Below, piece by piece: positions 7,937-16,667 of a stretch of DNA of 35,570 nt (position 1 is its first letter; the number at the start of each line of letters is the position of its first letter). The stretch is from Alphaproteobacteria bacterium (GTDB lineage: Bacteria > Pseudomonadota > Alphaproteobacteria > JAEULC01), in assembly GCA_023150455.1 (NCBI GenBank), contig JAKLKW010000029.1, positions 1-35,570 on the forward strand, in the 5' to 3' direction. The notes beneath the pieces are model-generated. The model saw only the letters and a list, made by a program, of their open reading frames with translations. It searched no databases and was not told the origin of the DNA. The translations under genes and the position numbers were made by a program.

Positions 7937-9355
7937 ATGACGACCGAGCTTGCGATGATATCGGCGACCGACCTGCTGGCGCGCTATCGCAAGAAGAAGC
8001 TGTCGCCGGTCGAGGCCGTGGCGGCGGCGCTGGACCGCATCGACAGGCTGAACGGCACGATCAACGCCTATTGCCTGGTCGACCGGGACGGCGCGCTCAA
8101 GGCCGCGCGCGCCTCGGAGCGGCGCTGGCGCCGCTTGGCGCCGATGGGGCCGCTCGACGGCGTGCCGGTGGGGATCAAGGACCTGCTGCTGACCAGGACC
8201 TGGCCGACCTTGCGCGGCAGCAAGGCGGTCGATCCCGCCCAGGCCTGGGACGAGGACGCGCCCGCCGTGGCGCGCCTGCGCGAAGCCGGCGCGGTATTCC
8301 TCGGCAAGACCACGACGCCCGAGTTCGGCTGGAAGGGCGTCACCGACAGCCCGCTCACCGGCGTTACGCGCAACCCGTGGAATCCGGCGATGACGCCGGG
8401 CGGCAGCAGCGGCGGCTCGTCGGCGGCGCTGGCGGCAGGCATGGGCGCGTTGATGATCGGCACCGACGGCGGCGGCTCGATCCGCATCCCCGGCGCGTTC
8501 GCCGGCGTCTATGGCATCAAGCCGAGCTTCGGCCGCGTGCCGGCCTATCCGTTGAGCCCGATGGGCACGCTCGCCCATATCGGGCCGATGAGCCGCACCG
8601 TCGCCGACGCGGCCCTGATGCTCAAGGTCATGGCCGGCAGTGACTCGCGCGACTGGTACGCGCTGCCGCCCGACAGCGCCGACTACACCCGGGGCCTGAA
8701 CGCGGGCGTGAAGGGCCTGCGCATCGGCTATAGCCCGGATCTCGGCCATGTGAAAGTCGACGCCGAAGTCGCCGCGGCCGTGGCGGCGGGGGCCAGGCTG
8801 TTCCAGAAGCTGGGCGCCAAGGTCGAAGAGACGGATCCCGGCAAGAGCACCACGCTGTTCCCGGACAGCCACGACTTCTTCAACACGCACTGGTACGCCG
8901 GCGCCGCCTTGGCGCTTTCGGCCTTCGATGCCGACAAGCGCGCGCTGATGGACGCCGGGCTGCAGGAGGTCGCCGCCGCCGGCGCGCGATTCGGCGTGCT
9001 CGAGTATCTCGCCGCGGTCAAGCGGCGCGAGGAGCTCGGCGCGCTGATGAACCGGTTCCACCAGCGCTACGACCTGCTGCTGACGCCGACCATGCCGATC
9101 GCCGCGTTCGAGGCGGGACTGGAAGTGCCGGCCGGGTCGGGCAAGAAGCGCTGGACCGAGTGGACGCCCTTCACCTACCCGTTCAACCTGACGCGCCAGC
9201 CGGCCGCGACGCTGCCCTGCGGGATCACCAAGGCAGGCCTTCCGATCGGCCTGCAGCTGGTCGGGCCGCTCTACGCCGACGCGCTGGTCTTGCGCGCCAG
9301 CCGCGCCTTCGAAGGGGCGCGGCCCTTCGCGATGCCGGCGCGGGAGCCGGCCTAG
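7937..9355 (+). CDS. Amidase-signature family hydrolase
   Basis: A 472-residue amidase-signature enzyme that hydrolyses a carboxamide bond. The Ser-cisSer-Lys triad is complete: K81 (VGIKDL), cis-Ser S157 (TPGGSSGGSSAALAAG) and nucleophile S181 (GTDGGGSIRIPG). The spacings match fatty-acid amide hydrolase and related amidases. The C-terminal part has the usual LLLTPTMPIAA and FTYPFNLTRQPAATLPCG. The ATG at 7937 follows GGGGGAG at a good distance; upstream open frame is not conserved. GatA is unlikely because no gatB/gatC neighbours are visible, so this is a stand-alone amidase of unknown substrate. Its stop lies 3 bp from that of the convergent DUF4168 gene. Confidence 0.92.
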   Translation: MTTELAMISATDLLARYRKKKLSPVEAVAAALDRIDRLNGTINAYCLVDRDGALKAARASERRWRRLAPMGPLDGVPVGIKDLLLTRTWPTLRGSKAVDPAQAWDEDAPAVARLREAGAVFLGKTTTPEFGWKGVTDSPLTGVTRNPWNPAMTPGGSSGGSSAALAAGMGALMIGTDGGGSIRIPGAFAGVYGIKPSFGRVPAYPLSPMGTLAHIGPMSRTVADAALMLKVMAGSDSRDWYALPPDSADYTRGLNAGVKGLRIGYSPDLGHVKVDAEVAAAVAAGARLFQKLGAKVEETDPGKSTTLFPDSHDFFNTHWYAGAALALSAFDADKRALMDAGLQEVAAAGARFGVLEYLAAVKRREELGALMNRFHQRYDLLLTPTMPIAAFEAGLEVPAGSGKKRWTEWTPFTYPFNLTRQPAATLPCGITKAGLPIGLQLVGPLYADALVLRASRAFEGARPFAMPAREPA

Positions 9356-9358
9356 CGC

Positions 9359-9793
9359 TTATTGCGGCTTGGCCCGGATGCGCTCGATCAGCTTCTGGCG
9401 CACCGCGGGATTGTTCTGCGCGACCTGGATGATGGCGGTGTATTCCTCCACCGACAGTCCCTGGTCGGTCACCGCCTTGACGGCGGCGCTGTTGGCCTCG
9501 CCGGTGATGCGCTCCTTGTCGGCCGGCGCCGCCTTCTCGATCTGCGCCTGATAGGTCTTCTTCACCGTCTCCACCTGCTGCATCGCCGCGGCCGTCGCGT
9601 CGAGCTTGGCATCCGAGATGTCGGCCGACGGCGCCGCCGGAGCGGCCTTCGGCTGGGTCTGCGCCTTGGGCTGGACCTGCGTCTGGGCGTGGCTGTCCAC
9701 TGCGGGGGCGGCGACGACCAGCGCGACGGCCAGCGCGGCCGCAGCGAGGGAATCCGGAACGCCCAGGTTTAGTCCTTGCATCGGAAGCGGCAT
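9359..9793 (-). CDS. DUF4168-domain exported protein
   Basis: A 144-residue protein with a hydrophobic export signal (about 1-36, ending DSHA), a Gln/Pro/Ala-rich low-complexity spacer, and a C-terminal helical DUF4168-like domain. The domain shows VKKTYQAQIEKA and VKAVTDQGLSVEEYTAIIQV followed by VRQKLIERI. Its function is unknown; members are small periplasmic proteins. The ATG at 9793 is chosen because it starts directly before the signal sequence and follows AAGGGAGAG. Three copies of a 13-bp repeat occupy the leader immediately upstream. It converges on the amidase gene. Confidence 0.8.
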   Translation of the reverse strand: MPLPMQGLNLGVPDSLAAAALAVALVVAAPAVDSHAQTQVQPKAQTQPKAAPAAPSADISDAKLDATAAAMQQVETVKKTYQAQIEKAAPADKERITGEANSAAVKAVTDQGLSVEEYTAIIQVAQNNPAVRQKLIERIRAKPQ

Positions 9794-9803
9794 GCCTGTC
9801 TCT

Positions 9804-9842
9804 CCCTTGTTGCCGGCCCTTGTTGCCGGCCCTTGTTGCCGG
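9804..9842. repeat. Three perfect tandem copies of a 13-bp unit in the DUF4168 leader
   Basis: CCCTTGTTGCCGG occurs three times head to tail at 9804-9816, 9817-9829 and 9830-9842. Read on the minus strand each unit is CCGGCAACAAGGG, so each ends in an AAGGG Shine-Dalgarno-like core. The copy nearest the start codon (9793) provides part of the ribosome site used. The exact identity of the copies suggests recent slippage expansion. Confidence 0.85.
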
Positions 9843-9965
9843 TGTCCGCGGGCAATCGATCCTGAACGCCGGACCGCCATCCGGGTGCCGCCGAACCCGG
9901 GCGCGTCTGCCATGCCGAGAAGGCGTTAGGACCGGGCACAAGCGCCCGGGTGATCCTGCGGGCCG

Positions 9966-10208
9966 CTATTCGTTGTCGATCTTCACCAGGCGGCAGACGC
10001 CGTCGGTGACGTCGCGCGTCCTGGCCGTCCCGCTGAGATCGGTCGTGTGCAGGGCGGGATCGCCGGTCGCGCGCTCGATCGCGCGCATGAGGCGGCTTGC
10101 GGCGCGCGCCTCGCCCAGATGCTCCAGCATCATCACCGCCGACCAGAACGTGCCGATCGGGTTGGCGATCCCCTGGCCCGGGATCGCCGCCAGCCGATAG
10201 AGCTTCAT
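9966..10208 (-). pseudogene. C-terminal relic of an isopropylmalate/tartrate dehydrogenase family gene
   Basis: The 80-residue frame from ATG 10208 contains GQGIANPIGTFWSAVMMLEH, LMRAIE and a C-terminal DLSGTARTRDVTDGVC. This is the last 70 or so residues of the isocitrate/isopropylmalate/tartrate dehydrogenase family, which is normally about 350 residues. The preceding catalytic and NAD-binding parts are absent, and the region up to the EF-hand gene (10209-10326) shows no family sequence. The fragment could not be a functional dehydrogenase. It may be untranslated debris, or a short unrelated product could be made. Confidence 0.72.
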
Positions 10209-10326
10209 CCGACCCTGTCCCCGTTCGGCGCCGGCGCGATTGTCGTCGATGCCGGCTTCGGCGCAAGCGGGACGGCGCGGCCCCCGACCGGGCGCCGCGC
10301 CGTGCCTTGTGCAACAGATCCCGCGT

Positions 10327-10812
10327 TCAGCCGCGGTGGTGGTGAAGGTGCCGGCGGTACTCCCACGGCGAGACCTTGCCGTCCTTGTCGGTGTCGGCGG
10401 TGTTGAACCGCTGCTGGGCCGCGTCCATGTGCTCGCCGTGGTCGATGACGCCGTCGTTGTTCTTGTCCATCTCCTTGAAGCGCTGCTCCGTCCAGCTGTC
10501 GAGCTGCTGGTGCCGGCGGCCGTGGCCAGGGCCGAAACGCAGATGCCCGGTCTTGAACTCGTCCTTCGACACGACGCCGTCTCCGTCCAGGTCCATCGCA
10601 TCATGCCGCTCCTCGGCGGCGGCGGCCGCTTCGTCGGCTTCGATCACCCCATTGCCGTTGTGATCGACGACGCCGAACATCGGGCCCATGCCATGGCCGT
10701 GATGGCCGTAGTAGTAGGGGCCTGCCGCCCAGCCGGGCATCTGTGCCGACGCGACCCCCGCGGCGCTGATCAGCATCACGGCGAGGGCAGCGGACAAACC
10801 GTACTTGTTCAT
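10327..10812 (-). CDS. Exported four-EF-hand calcium-binding protein
   Basis: A 161-residue protein with a signal peptide (about 1-24, cleavage after ASA), a His/Gly-rich stretch (GHHGHGMG) and four EF-hand loops. The loops are DHNGNGVIEADE (50-61), DLDGDGVVSKDE (74-85), DKNNDGVIDHGE (116-127) and DTDKDGKVSPWE (140-151). Loops 1 to 3 keep the full set of D/N ligands and the position-12 Glu. Loop 4 also keeps Glu. The C-terminus is His-rich (HLHHHRG), which could bind transition metals. The start is ATG 10812, preceded by AGGAGA. It diverges from an ECF sigma/anti-sigma pair across about 290 bp and has a CRP/FNR-type dyad upstream. Likely a periplasmic calcium buffer or sensor (inference). Confidence 0.88.
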   Translation of the reverse strand: MNKYGLSAALAVMLISAAGVASAQMPGWAAGPYYYGHHGHGMGPMFGVVDHNGNGVIEADEAAAAAEERHDAMDLDGDGVVSKDEFKTGHLRFGPGHGRRHQQLDSWTEQRFKEMDKNNDGVIDHGEHMDAAQQRFNTADTDKDGKVSPWEYRRHLHHHRG

Positions 10813-10876
10813 CAACGTCTCCTGCTAGGTTGGAGTGTGGACGGAGCAGCGGTATTCGATCGGCGGTGGCGGCGCA

Positions 10877-10890
10877 TTGATCCGAGTCAA
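10877..10890 (-). promoter_or_regulatory. FNR/CRP-family box upstream of the EF-hand gene
   Basis: TTGATCCGAGTCAA (10877-10890) differs from the FNR consensus TTGAT-N4-ATCAA at one base. With one flanking base each side it is a perfect inverted repeat, ATTGA-N6-TCAAT. It lies 65-78 bp upstream of the leftward EF-hand start codon. A convincing -10 box is not obvious (GAATAC on the minus strand at 10852-10857 is the best candidate). Confidence 0.4.
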
Positions 10891-11057
10891 TCGGGCATGC
10901 CTTGTCATCGAGGCGGAAATGCTTTCGCCGCCGGGTGGCGCACCGATCCGTTCCACGAGCCGGCGAGGCGGGCGGACGCGACCGCTATCGGCTGTATGGG
11001 CATAATCACCTGAACTAAAAGAATTAATCCTGATTTGTTTGCCCCGGGCCATTACGT

Positions 11058-11082
11058 GGAATAAAACCCCGGGACGGCCGTT
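11058..11082 (+). promoter_or_regulatory. Probable ECF-sigma promoter of the sigma/anti-sigma operon
   Basis: GGAAT (11058-11062), 16 bases, then CGTT (11079-11082). This fits the GGAAC-N16/17-CGTT pattern recognised by many alphaproteobacterial ECF sigma factors, with one mismatch in the -35 element. It directly precedes the ECF sigma gene, so autoregulation is likely. The predicted RNA start is near 11089, which leaves a short leader. Confidence 0.5.
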
Positions 11083-11102
11083 AACTGATCAGCGGCCGAA
11101 TT

Positions 11103-11657
11103 GTGGCGTTTCGACGACAAGTCGGGCGGTGCTCTTTGGACGCTCTGTTCCGCAGCCAGCTGGTGGCGCTGCTGCCACGGCTTCGGCGTTTTGCGCGCGG
11201 CCTGACCGGCAGCGTGGATCGTGCCGACGACCTGGTGCAGGCGGCGTGCGAGCGCGCGCTGGCGCGCATGGAGCAGTGGACGCCCGGGACCCGGCTCGAC
11301 AGCTGGATGTTCCGCATCGTCCGGACGATCTGGATCGACGAGTTGCGCGCCCGTGCTGTCCGCGAGCGCGCGCATGAGCAGGAGGACCCGGGCGAGCGCA
11401 TCTTCGATGGCGAGCGGCACATGGAAACGCGGCTGACGGTCGAGGCCGTGCGCGACGCGGTGGCGCACTTGAGCCCCGAGCAGCGCGAGATCCTGCTACT
11501 GATCGCGGTGGAAGGCGTGAGTTACAAGGAGGCTGCGGAGATCATGGATGTCCCGATCGGTACCGTGATGAGCCGGCTGGCGCGCGCGCGCGCCGCCTTG
11601 CTCAAGCATCTGGAGCGGCGGCGGGACGGCGACAAGATCGTGCGCCTCGGCCAATGA
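11103..11657 (+). CDS. ECF-type RNA polymerase sigma factor
   Basis: A compact group-4 sigma factor. Region 2 is visible as LPRLRRFARGLTGSVDRADD and LDSWMFRIVRTIWIDELR. Region 4 is visible as LSPEQREILLLIAVEG then SYKEAAEIMDVPIGTVMSRL, the helix-turn-helix that reads the -35 element. A short linker replaces region 3. The start is uncertain: GTG 11103 gives 184 aa, while TTG 11136 would begin nearer the family N-terminus (LDALFRSQL) with a weak GGGCGG upstream. It is followed 7 bp later by a membrane anti-sigma factor. There is no NepR or PhyR neighbour, so it is not the general-stress EcfG system. The trigger is unknown, but flanking EF-hand and ATPase genes hint at ion or envelope stress (inference). 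Confidence 0.9.
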   Translation: MAFRRQVGRCSLDALFRSQLVALLPRLRRFARGLTGSVDRADDLVQAACERALARMEQWTPGTRLDSWMFRIVRTIWIDELRARAVRERAHEQEDPGERIFDGERHMETRLTVEAVRDAVAHLSPEQREILLLIAVEGVSYKEAAEIMDVPIGTVMSRLARARAALLKHLERRRDGDKIVRLGQ

Positions 11658-11664
11658 CGACGGC

Positions 11665-12477
11665 ATGGCAATGACGACGCTGAGATTCCCCGACGACGCC
11701 ACCTTGATGGCGTATGTGGACGGTGAGCTGGACGAAGCCGGTGTCGCCGAGGTCGACCGCGCGATGGCGGCCGACGCGGAGGTGGCGCGCCGGGTCCGCG
11801 TCCTGCTCGACACCACCGCGGCGCTGCGCGCGGCCTTCAACGCGCCGCTCAACGAGCCCGTGCCCGAGCGGCTGCTGGCGCCGCTGGGCGCGCAGCGCGG
11901 CCGGCCATGGCGCGCCGTTTCCGCGGCGCGCTATGCCGCCATGGCGGCGGCGCTCGGCGCGCTGGTCGTCGCGGGCGGCGCCTACTACGCCAGTTGGGGC
12001 TACGAGCTGCCCTATACCGTGGTCGCCCGCGGCCAGGGCAACTGGCTCAACAGCGTCGCGAACTACCACCAGCTCTACGCCCGCACGGCGACGCGCGACG
12101 AGCGCCTGCTCGTCGATATCGGCGCCGACGACATGGCCTATCTGGAAAGCTGGTTCGGCAAGCGGCTGAAGCGCGACGTGCGCCTGCCCAACCTCGAGAC
12201 GCAGGGCTTCCAGATCCAGGGCGGCCGCCTGACCTTCGTCGAGAGCCTCCCGGCGGCGCAGTTCTTCTACAAGGCGGTCAATGCCGACGACGTCGTCAGC
12301 CTGACGATCGCGCAGACGCGCCGCGCCGACGTCGATTGGACATCGACCAAGCGCAACGGCCTGCACATGATCTACTGGCGCCGCAACGGATACGCCTACG
12401 TGTTCGCCACCGCCGCCGACAAGCACGTCCTGCACAACGTCGCGTCGAGCTTCGAGGGCGACCAGGAGAAGATCTGA
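11665..12477 (+). CDS. Membrane anti-sigma factor
   Basis: A 270-residue single-pass membrane protein. The cytoplasmic N-terminal domain (about 1-85) has the anti-sigma motif DDATLMAYVDGELDEAGVAE but no HxxxCxxC zinc site. One transmembrane helix follows at about 88-108 (AAMAAALGALVVAGGAYY), then a periplasmic domain of about 160 residues with no family I recognise. The periplasmic part contains LETQGFQIQGGRLTFVESLP and a C-terminal segment resembling sensor domains of other transmembrane anti-sigma regulators. It is encoded 7 bp after the ECF sigma gene and almost certainly holds that sigma factor inactive until a periplasmic signal arrives. The start is ATG 11665, with a second ATG at 11671. 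Confidence 0.86.
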   Translation: MAMTTLRFPDDATLMAYVDGELDEAGVAEVDRAMAADAEVARRVRVLLDTTAALRAAFNAPLNEPVPERLLAPLGAQRGRPWRAVSAARYAAMAAALGALVVAGGAYYASWGYELPYTVVARGQGNWLNSVANYHQLYARTATRDERLLVDIGADDMAYLESWFGKRLKRDVRLPNLETQGFQIQGGRLTFVESLPAAQFFYKAVNADDVVSLTIAQTRRADVDWTSTKRNGLHMIYWRRNGYAYVFATAADKHVLHNVASSFEGDQEKI

Positions 12478-12621
12478 CGGCGCGACGGCGCGCGCCTCAT
12501 CGGCCGACCGACCCTTCCGGTCCCAGGTCCGAGCGCGGCGCGCCCGAAGCGGCGCCATCGGCGTTTCGTGCATCCGACGCGGGCATGCTGGCGTGGTGCG
12601 CGCAAACCGTCCGAGTGCGCC

Positions 12622-15090
12622 ATGCGCCATCCCGTCGCGACTTCCCGCATCGAAGGTCTCCTCGACAGCACGCGGGGGCTGACGGCCGAACAGGCCAAGG
12701 CGCGCCAGGCCCGGTACGGGCGGAACGACATCATCGAAGCCCCGCCATCGGCATGGTTCGACGTCCTACGCGACACGGCGCGCGACCCGATGCTGTGGTT
12801 CCTCGCCGCGACCGCGCTGCTGTTCGCGCTGCTCGGCAACTTCAGGGAAGCTGCGGTCCTGGGCGTCGCCTCGCTGCCGATCATGGGCATGGACGCCTTT
12901 CTGCACCGGCGCACCCGGGCCACGACGCGGGCGCTGTCGGGGCGGCTGGCGTCGCGCGCACGCGTGATCCGCGACGGCGCGGCCACCGATGTGCCCGCGA
13001 CCGAGCTGGTGCCGGGTGACCTCGTCATCGTGCCCGAGGGCTGGCCCGCGCCGGCCGACGGCATCTTCGTTGCCGGCAGCAATCTGCAGGTCGACGAATC
13101 CGCCCTGACCGGGGAGTCGCTGCCGGTGCGCAAGCAGCCGCTCGCCGCGCCGCCGGCGCGCGCGGCGGAAGCGCTGGTCGACGACCGTCACTGGGGCTCT
13201 GCCGGCACGCGGTTGCTGACCGGCGAGGGCCGGCTGCGGGTCGTCCATACCGGCGGCGAGACCGCCTATGGCCAGATCATCCGCTCGGCCCAGCAGGGTC
13301 GGCACGACCGCACGCCGCTGCAGCGGGCGATCGGCTCGCTGGTCGCCGTGCTCATCGTGGCTTCCGCCTCGATGTGCCTGGTGCTCGCCGGGGTGCGCTA
13401 TGCCCAGGGCCATGGCGCGATCGACGCCTTCCTCAGCGCGGTGACGCTCGCGGTCGCGGCCTTGCCGGAGGAGTTTCCGGTCGTGCTGACGTTCTTTCTC
13501 GCGGTCGGGGTTTTTCGCCTCGGGCAACGAAAGGCCCTGGTGCGCCGGGCCGTCGCGGTCGAGAATATCGGGCGCGTCACGTGCATCTGCTCCGACAAGA
13601 CCGGCACGCTTACGGAAGGACGATTGAGGCTCGCGCATGTGCTGCCCGTAGGCGGCGTCACGCCCGATTGCCTTGCCCGCGTCGCCGCTGCGGCGTCGCG
13701 CGGGGAGAGTGCCGATCCGCTGGACATCGCGCTGCTCGAGGCCGGGACGGCCGGTGCCTGCGAACGCATCGGCACCTTTCCCTTCACCGAGGATCGCCGG
13801 CGCGAAGTGGCGGTCCTGCGCCTGCCATCGGGCGATCTGGTCGCAGCCGCCAAAGGCGCGCCCGAGGTCATCCTTGCCATGACGGGCCTGGCCGGGAGCG
13901 AGCGCGCCTCATGGCTCGCGAAGACTGAAGCCCTGGCCGCGGCGGGGCACAAGATCATCGCTTGCGCCGAGCGGTCCCTGGTCGAATGGGGGGGCGCCGA
14001 GCCGGATTGCGGCTATGCGTTTCTCGGCCTGATGGCGTTCGAGGATCCCGTGCGCGCAGGCGTGGCCGATGCCGTTGCCGAGGCGCAGGCCGCCGGCATC
14101 CGCGTCGTCATGGTCACGGGCGACCATCGCGCGACCGCCGCGACGATCGCCGCCGAGATCGGCATCGGCGCGCATCCGCCCGTCGTCGTCGAAGGAACGG
14201 ACCTCGAACGGTATCTCACCGATGAAGGCGCCGCGGGGCTGGCGAGGCTCGACGTCGTGGCACGGGCCTATCCGCCACAGAAGCTCGACCTGGTCCGCGC
14301 GTTGCGGCGCTCCGGCGAGCTGGTGGCGGTCACCGGCGACGGGGTCAACGACGTCCCGGCGCTGCAGGGCGCCGATGTCGGGATCGCGATGGGCGAGCGA
14401 GGCACGCAGACCGCGCGCGAGGTCGCCTCCATCGTGCTGTTCGACGACAACTTCCGCACCATTGTCCATGCCGTCGCCGAGGGGCGCCAGCTGTTCCGCA
14501 ACCTCCGGCTCAGCTTCGCGTATCTGCTGATGATCCACGCCCCGCTCGTGGCGACCGCGGCGCTCATACCCTTGCTCGGCTATCCCCTGCTCTACCTGCC
14601 GGTGCATATCGTCTGGCTCGAGCTGATCATCCATCCGACCGCGCTGCTGGTGTTCCAGCAGACGGCCGTACCCGGCCGGCTGGATGCGGTCGGCCGCGAC
14701 GCCGCACCCGGCTTCTTCGCATGGCGCGAGTGGTCGATCATCGCCGCCGTCGCGACCGTGGTCACGATCGTGATCCTCTGGGCCTATGTGCGCAGCCTGG
14801 GGGCGCTCGGCGACGTCGAGCATGCGCGCACGATGGCACTGGTCGCCCTGATCGTGGCGAGCGCCACGATCACCGCCGGCCTTACCCGGATGGCAAGCGC
14901 GATGGCGGCCCTAGTGGTCGCGCTGACCGTCGGGTCTGCCGTCCTCCTGGTGCAGATGCCGACGGTCGCGGCGCTGCTGCATCTCAAGCCGCTGCACGCG
15001 GACGACTGGCTTGTGGCGGTGTCGAGCGGAGTGGTAACGGGGATGTTCGCGGCCTTGCTGCCGGCGCGGCGCCGCCGGGCGTCCGCATAG
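12622..15090 (+). CDS. P2-type cation-transporting ATPase with atypical ion-site residues
   Basis: An 822-residue P-type ATPase. It has a cation-ATPase N-domain (LLDSTRGLTAEQAKARQARY), an actuator domain with DESALTGES, phosphorylation Asp D325 (CSDKTGTLTE), nucleotide domain KGAPEVIL and hinge VTGDGVNDVPAL, and C-terminal transmembrane helices. M4 reads P282-EEFP, where calcium pumps have PEGLP. M6 reads VWLELIIHPT (E667, H671), where SERCA has the Ca ligands N796, T799 and D800. M5 reads YLLMIHAPLV and lacks the SERCA N768/E771 pair. It therefore belongs to the Ca/Mg/Na-type clade by layout, but its ion is not predictable. ATG 12622 is preferred over an upstream GTG at 12568; neither has a strong ribosome site. 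A universal stress protein gene follows 32 bp later. Confidence 0.92.
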   Translation: MRHPVATSRIEGLLDSTRGLTAEQAKARQARYGRNDIIEAPPSAWFDVLRDTARDPMLWFLAATALLFALLGNFREAAVLGVASLPIMGMDAFLHRRTRATTRALSGRLASRARVIRDGAATDVPATELVPGDLVIVPEGWPAPADGIFVAGSNLQVDESALTGESLPVRKQPLAAPPARAAEALVDDRHWGSAGTRLLTGEGRLRVVHTGGETAYGQIIRSAQQGRHDRTPLQRAIGSLVAVLIVASASMCLVLAGVRYAQGHGAIDAFLSAVTLAVAALPEEFPVVLTFFLAVGVFRLGQRKALVRRAVAVENIGRVTCICSDKTGTLTEGRLRLAHVLPVGGVTPDCLARVAAAASRGESADPLDIALLEAGTAGACERIGTFPFTEDRRREVAVLRLPSGDLVAAAKGAPEVILAMTGLAGSERASWLAKTEALAAAGHKIIACAERSLVEWGGAEPDCGYAFLGLMAFEDPVRAGVADAVAEAQAAGIRVVMVTGDHRATAATIAAEIGIGAHPPVVVEGTDLERYLTDEGAAGLARLDVVARAYPPQKLDLVRALRRSGELVAVTGDGVNDVPALQGADVGIAMGERGTQTAREVASIVLFDDNFRTIVHAVAEGRQLFRNLRLSFAYLLMIHAPLVATAALIPLLGYPLLYLPVHIVWLELIIHPTALLVFQQTAVPGRLDAVGRDAAPGFFAWREWSIIAAVATVVTIVILWAYVRSLGALGDVEHARTMALVALIVASATITAGLTRMASAMAALVVALTVGSAVLLVQMPTVAALLHLKPLHADDWLVAVSSGVVTGMFAALLPARRRRASA

Positions 15091-15122
15091 TGCAGGTTGC
15101 GGGGAAAGGACGGTCGGTCGCG

Positions 15123-15554
15123 ATGTTCAAGTCGATCCTGGTGCCGGTCGATGTCGCCCACCGCAGCAGCTGGCAATTCGCGCTGCCGCAGGCGATCGAG
15201 CTTGCCGGACGCTCTTCGGGCATGGTCACGGTCATGACCGTGGTTCGCGACGTCCAGTCGATCCTGGCCGGCGTGCAGATGGGCTATCAGCTCGACCGGG
15301 CGATCGCCGGAGCGGAGTCCGCGCTGGAACGCATCGTGGCCGACTGCCGTGCCGACGGCGTCGCGATCGGGCGTCGGGTCGTCGCCGGCAGCATTGGGCA
15401 GGGAATCCTCGAGACCGCGGCCGAACTCGGCTGCGATCTCATCCTCATGGCATCGCACCGTCCGGAAATGCGCGACTATCTGATCGGCCCCAACGCGGCC
15501 CACGTGGCGATGCACGCGCCGATCTCGGTCCTCGTGTTGCGGCGATTCGAATAG
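15123..15554 (+). CDS. Universal stress protein (UspA family)
   Basis: A 143-residue single Usp domain. It starts with MFKSILVPVDVAHRSSWQFA, has the central helix GAESALERIVADC, and ends with CDLILMASHRPEMRDYLIGP and SVLVLRRFE. The SHRP-x6-IGPNA loop replaces the usual G-xx-G-x9-G-S/T ATP motif only in part, so ATP binding is uncertain. The ATG at 15123 follows GGAAAGGAC. It is codirectional with the P-type ATPase gene and probably cotranscribed. Such pairs are common around transporters, where Usp proteins bind nucleotides and modulate stress responses. Its exact role here is unknown. Confidence 0.9.
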   Translation: MFKSILVPVDVAHRSSWQFALPQAIELAGRSSGMVTVMTVVRDVQSILAGVQMGYQLDRAIAGAESALERIVADCRADGVAIGRRVVAGSIGQGILETAAELGCDLILMASHRPEMRDYLIGPNAAHVAMHAPISVLVLRRFE

Positions 15555-15590
15555 GCGAAGGAACAGAGAGGGCGCCGGCGCACGCGTGCC

Positions 15591-16652
<1,062 letters not shown>

Positions 16653-16667
16653 GTCAGCTCCACCCGC

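Noticed and set aside
9804-9842. Possible short CRISPR array
   Set aside because: The 13-bp units are contiguous with no spacers, and no cas genes are present.
12478-12621. A regulatory element or small gene between the anti-sigma factor and the ATPase
   Set aside because: No hairpin of note, no ECF promoter motif and no coding signal beyond a weak in-frame GTG extension of the ATPase.
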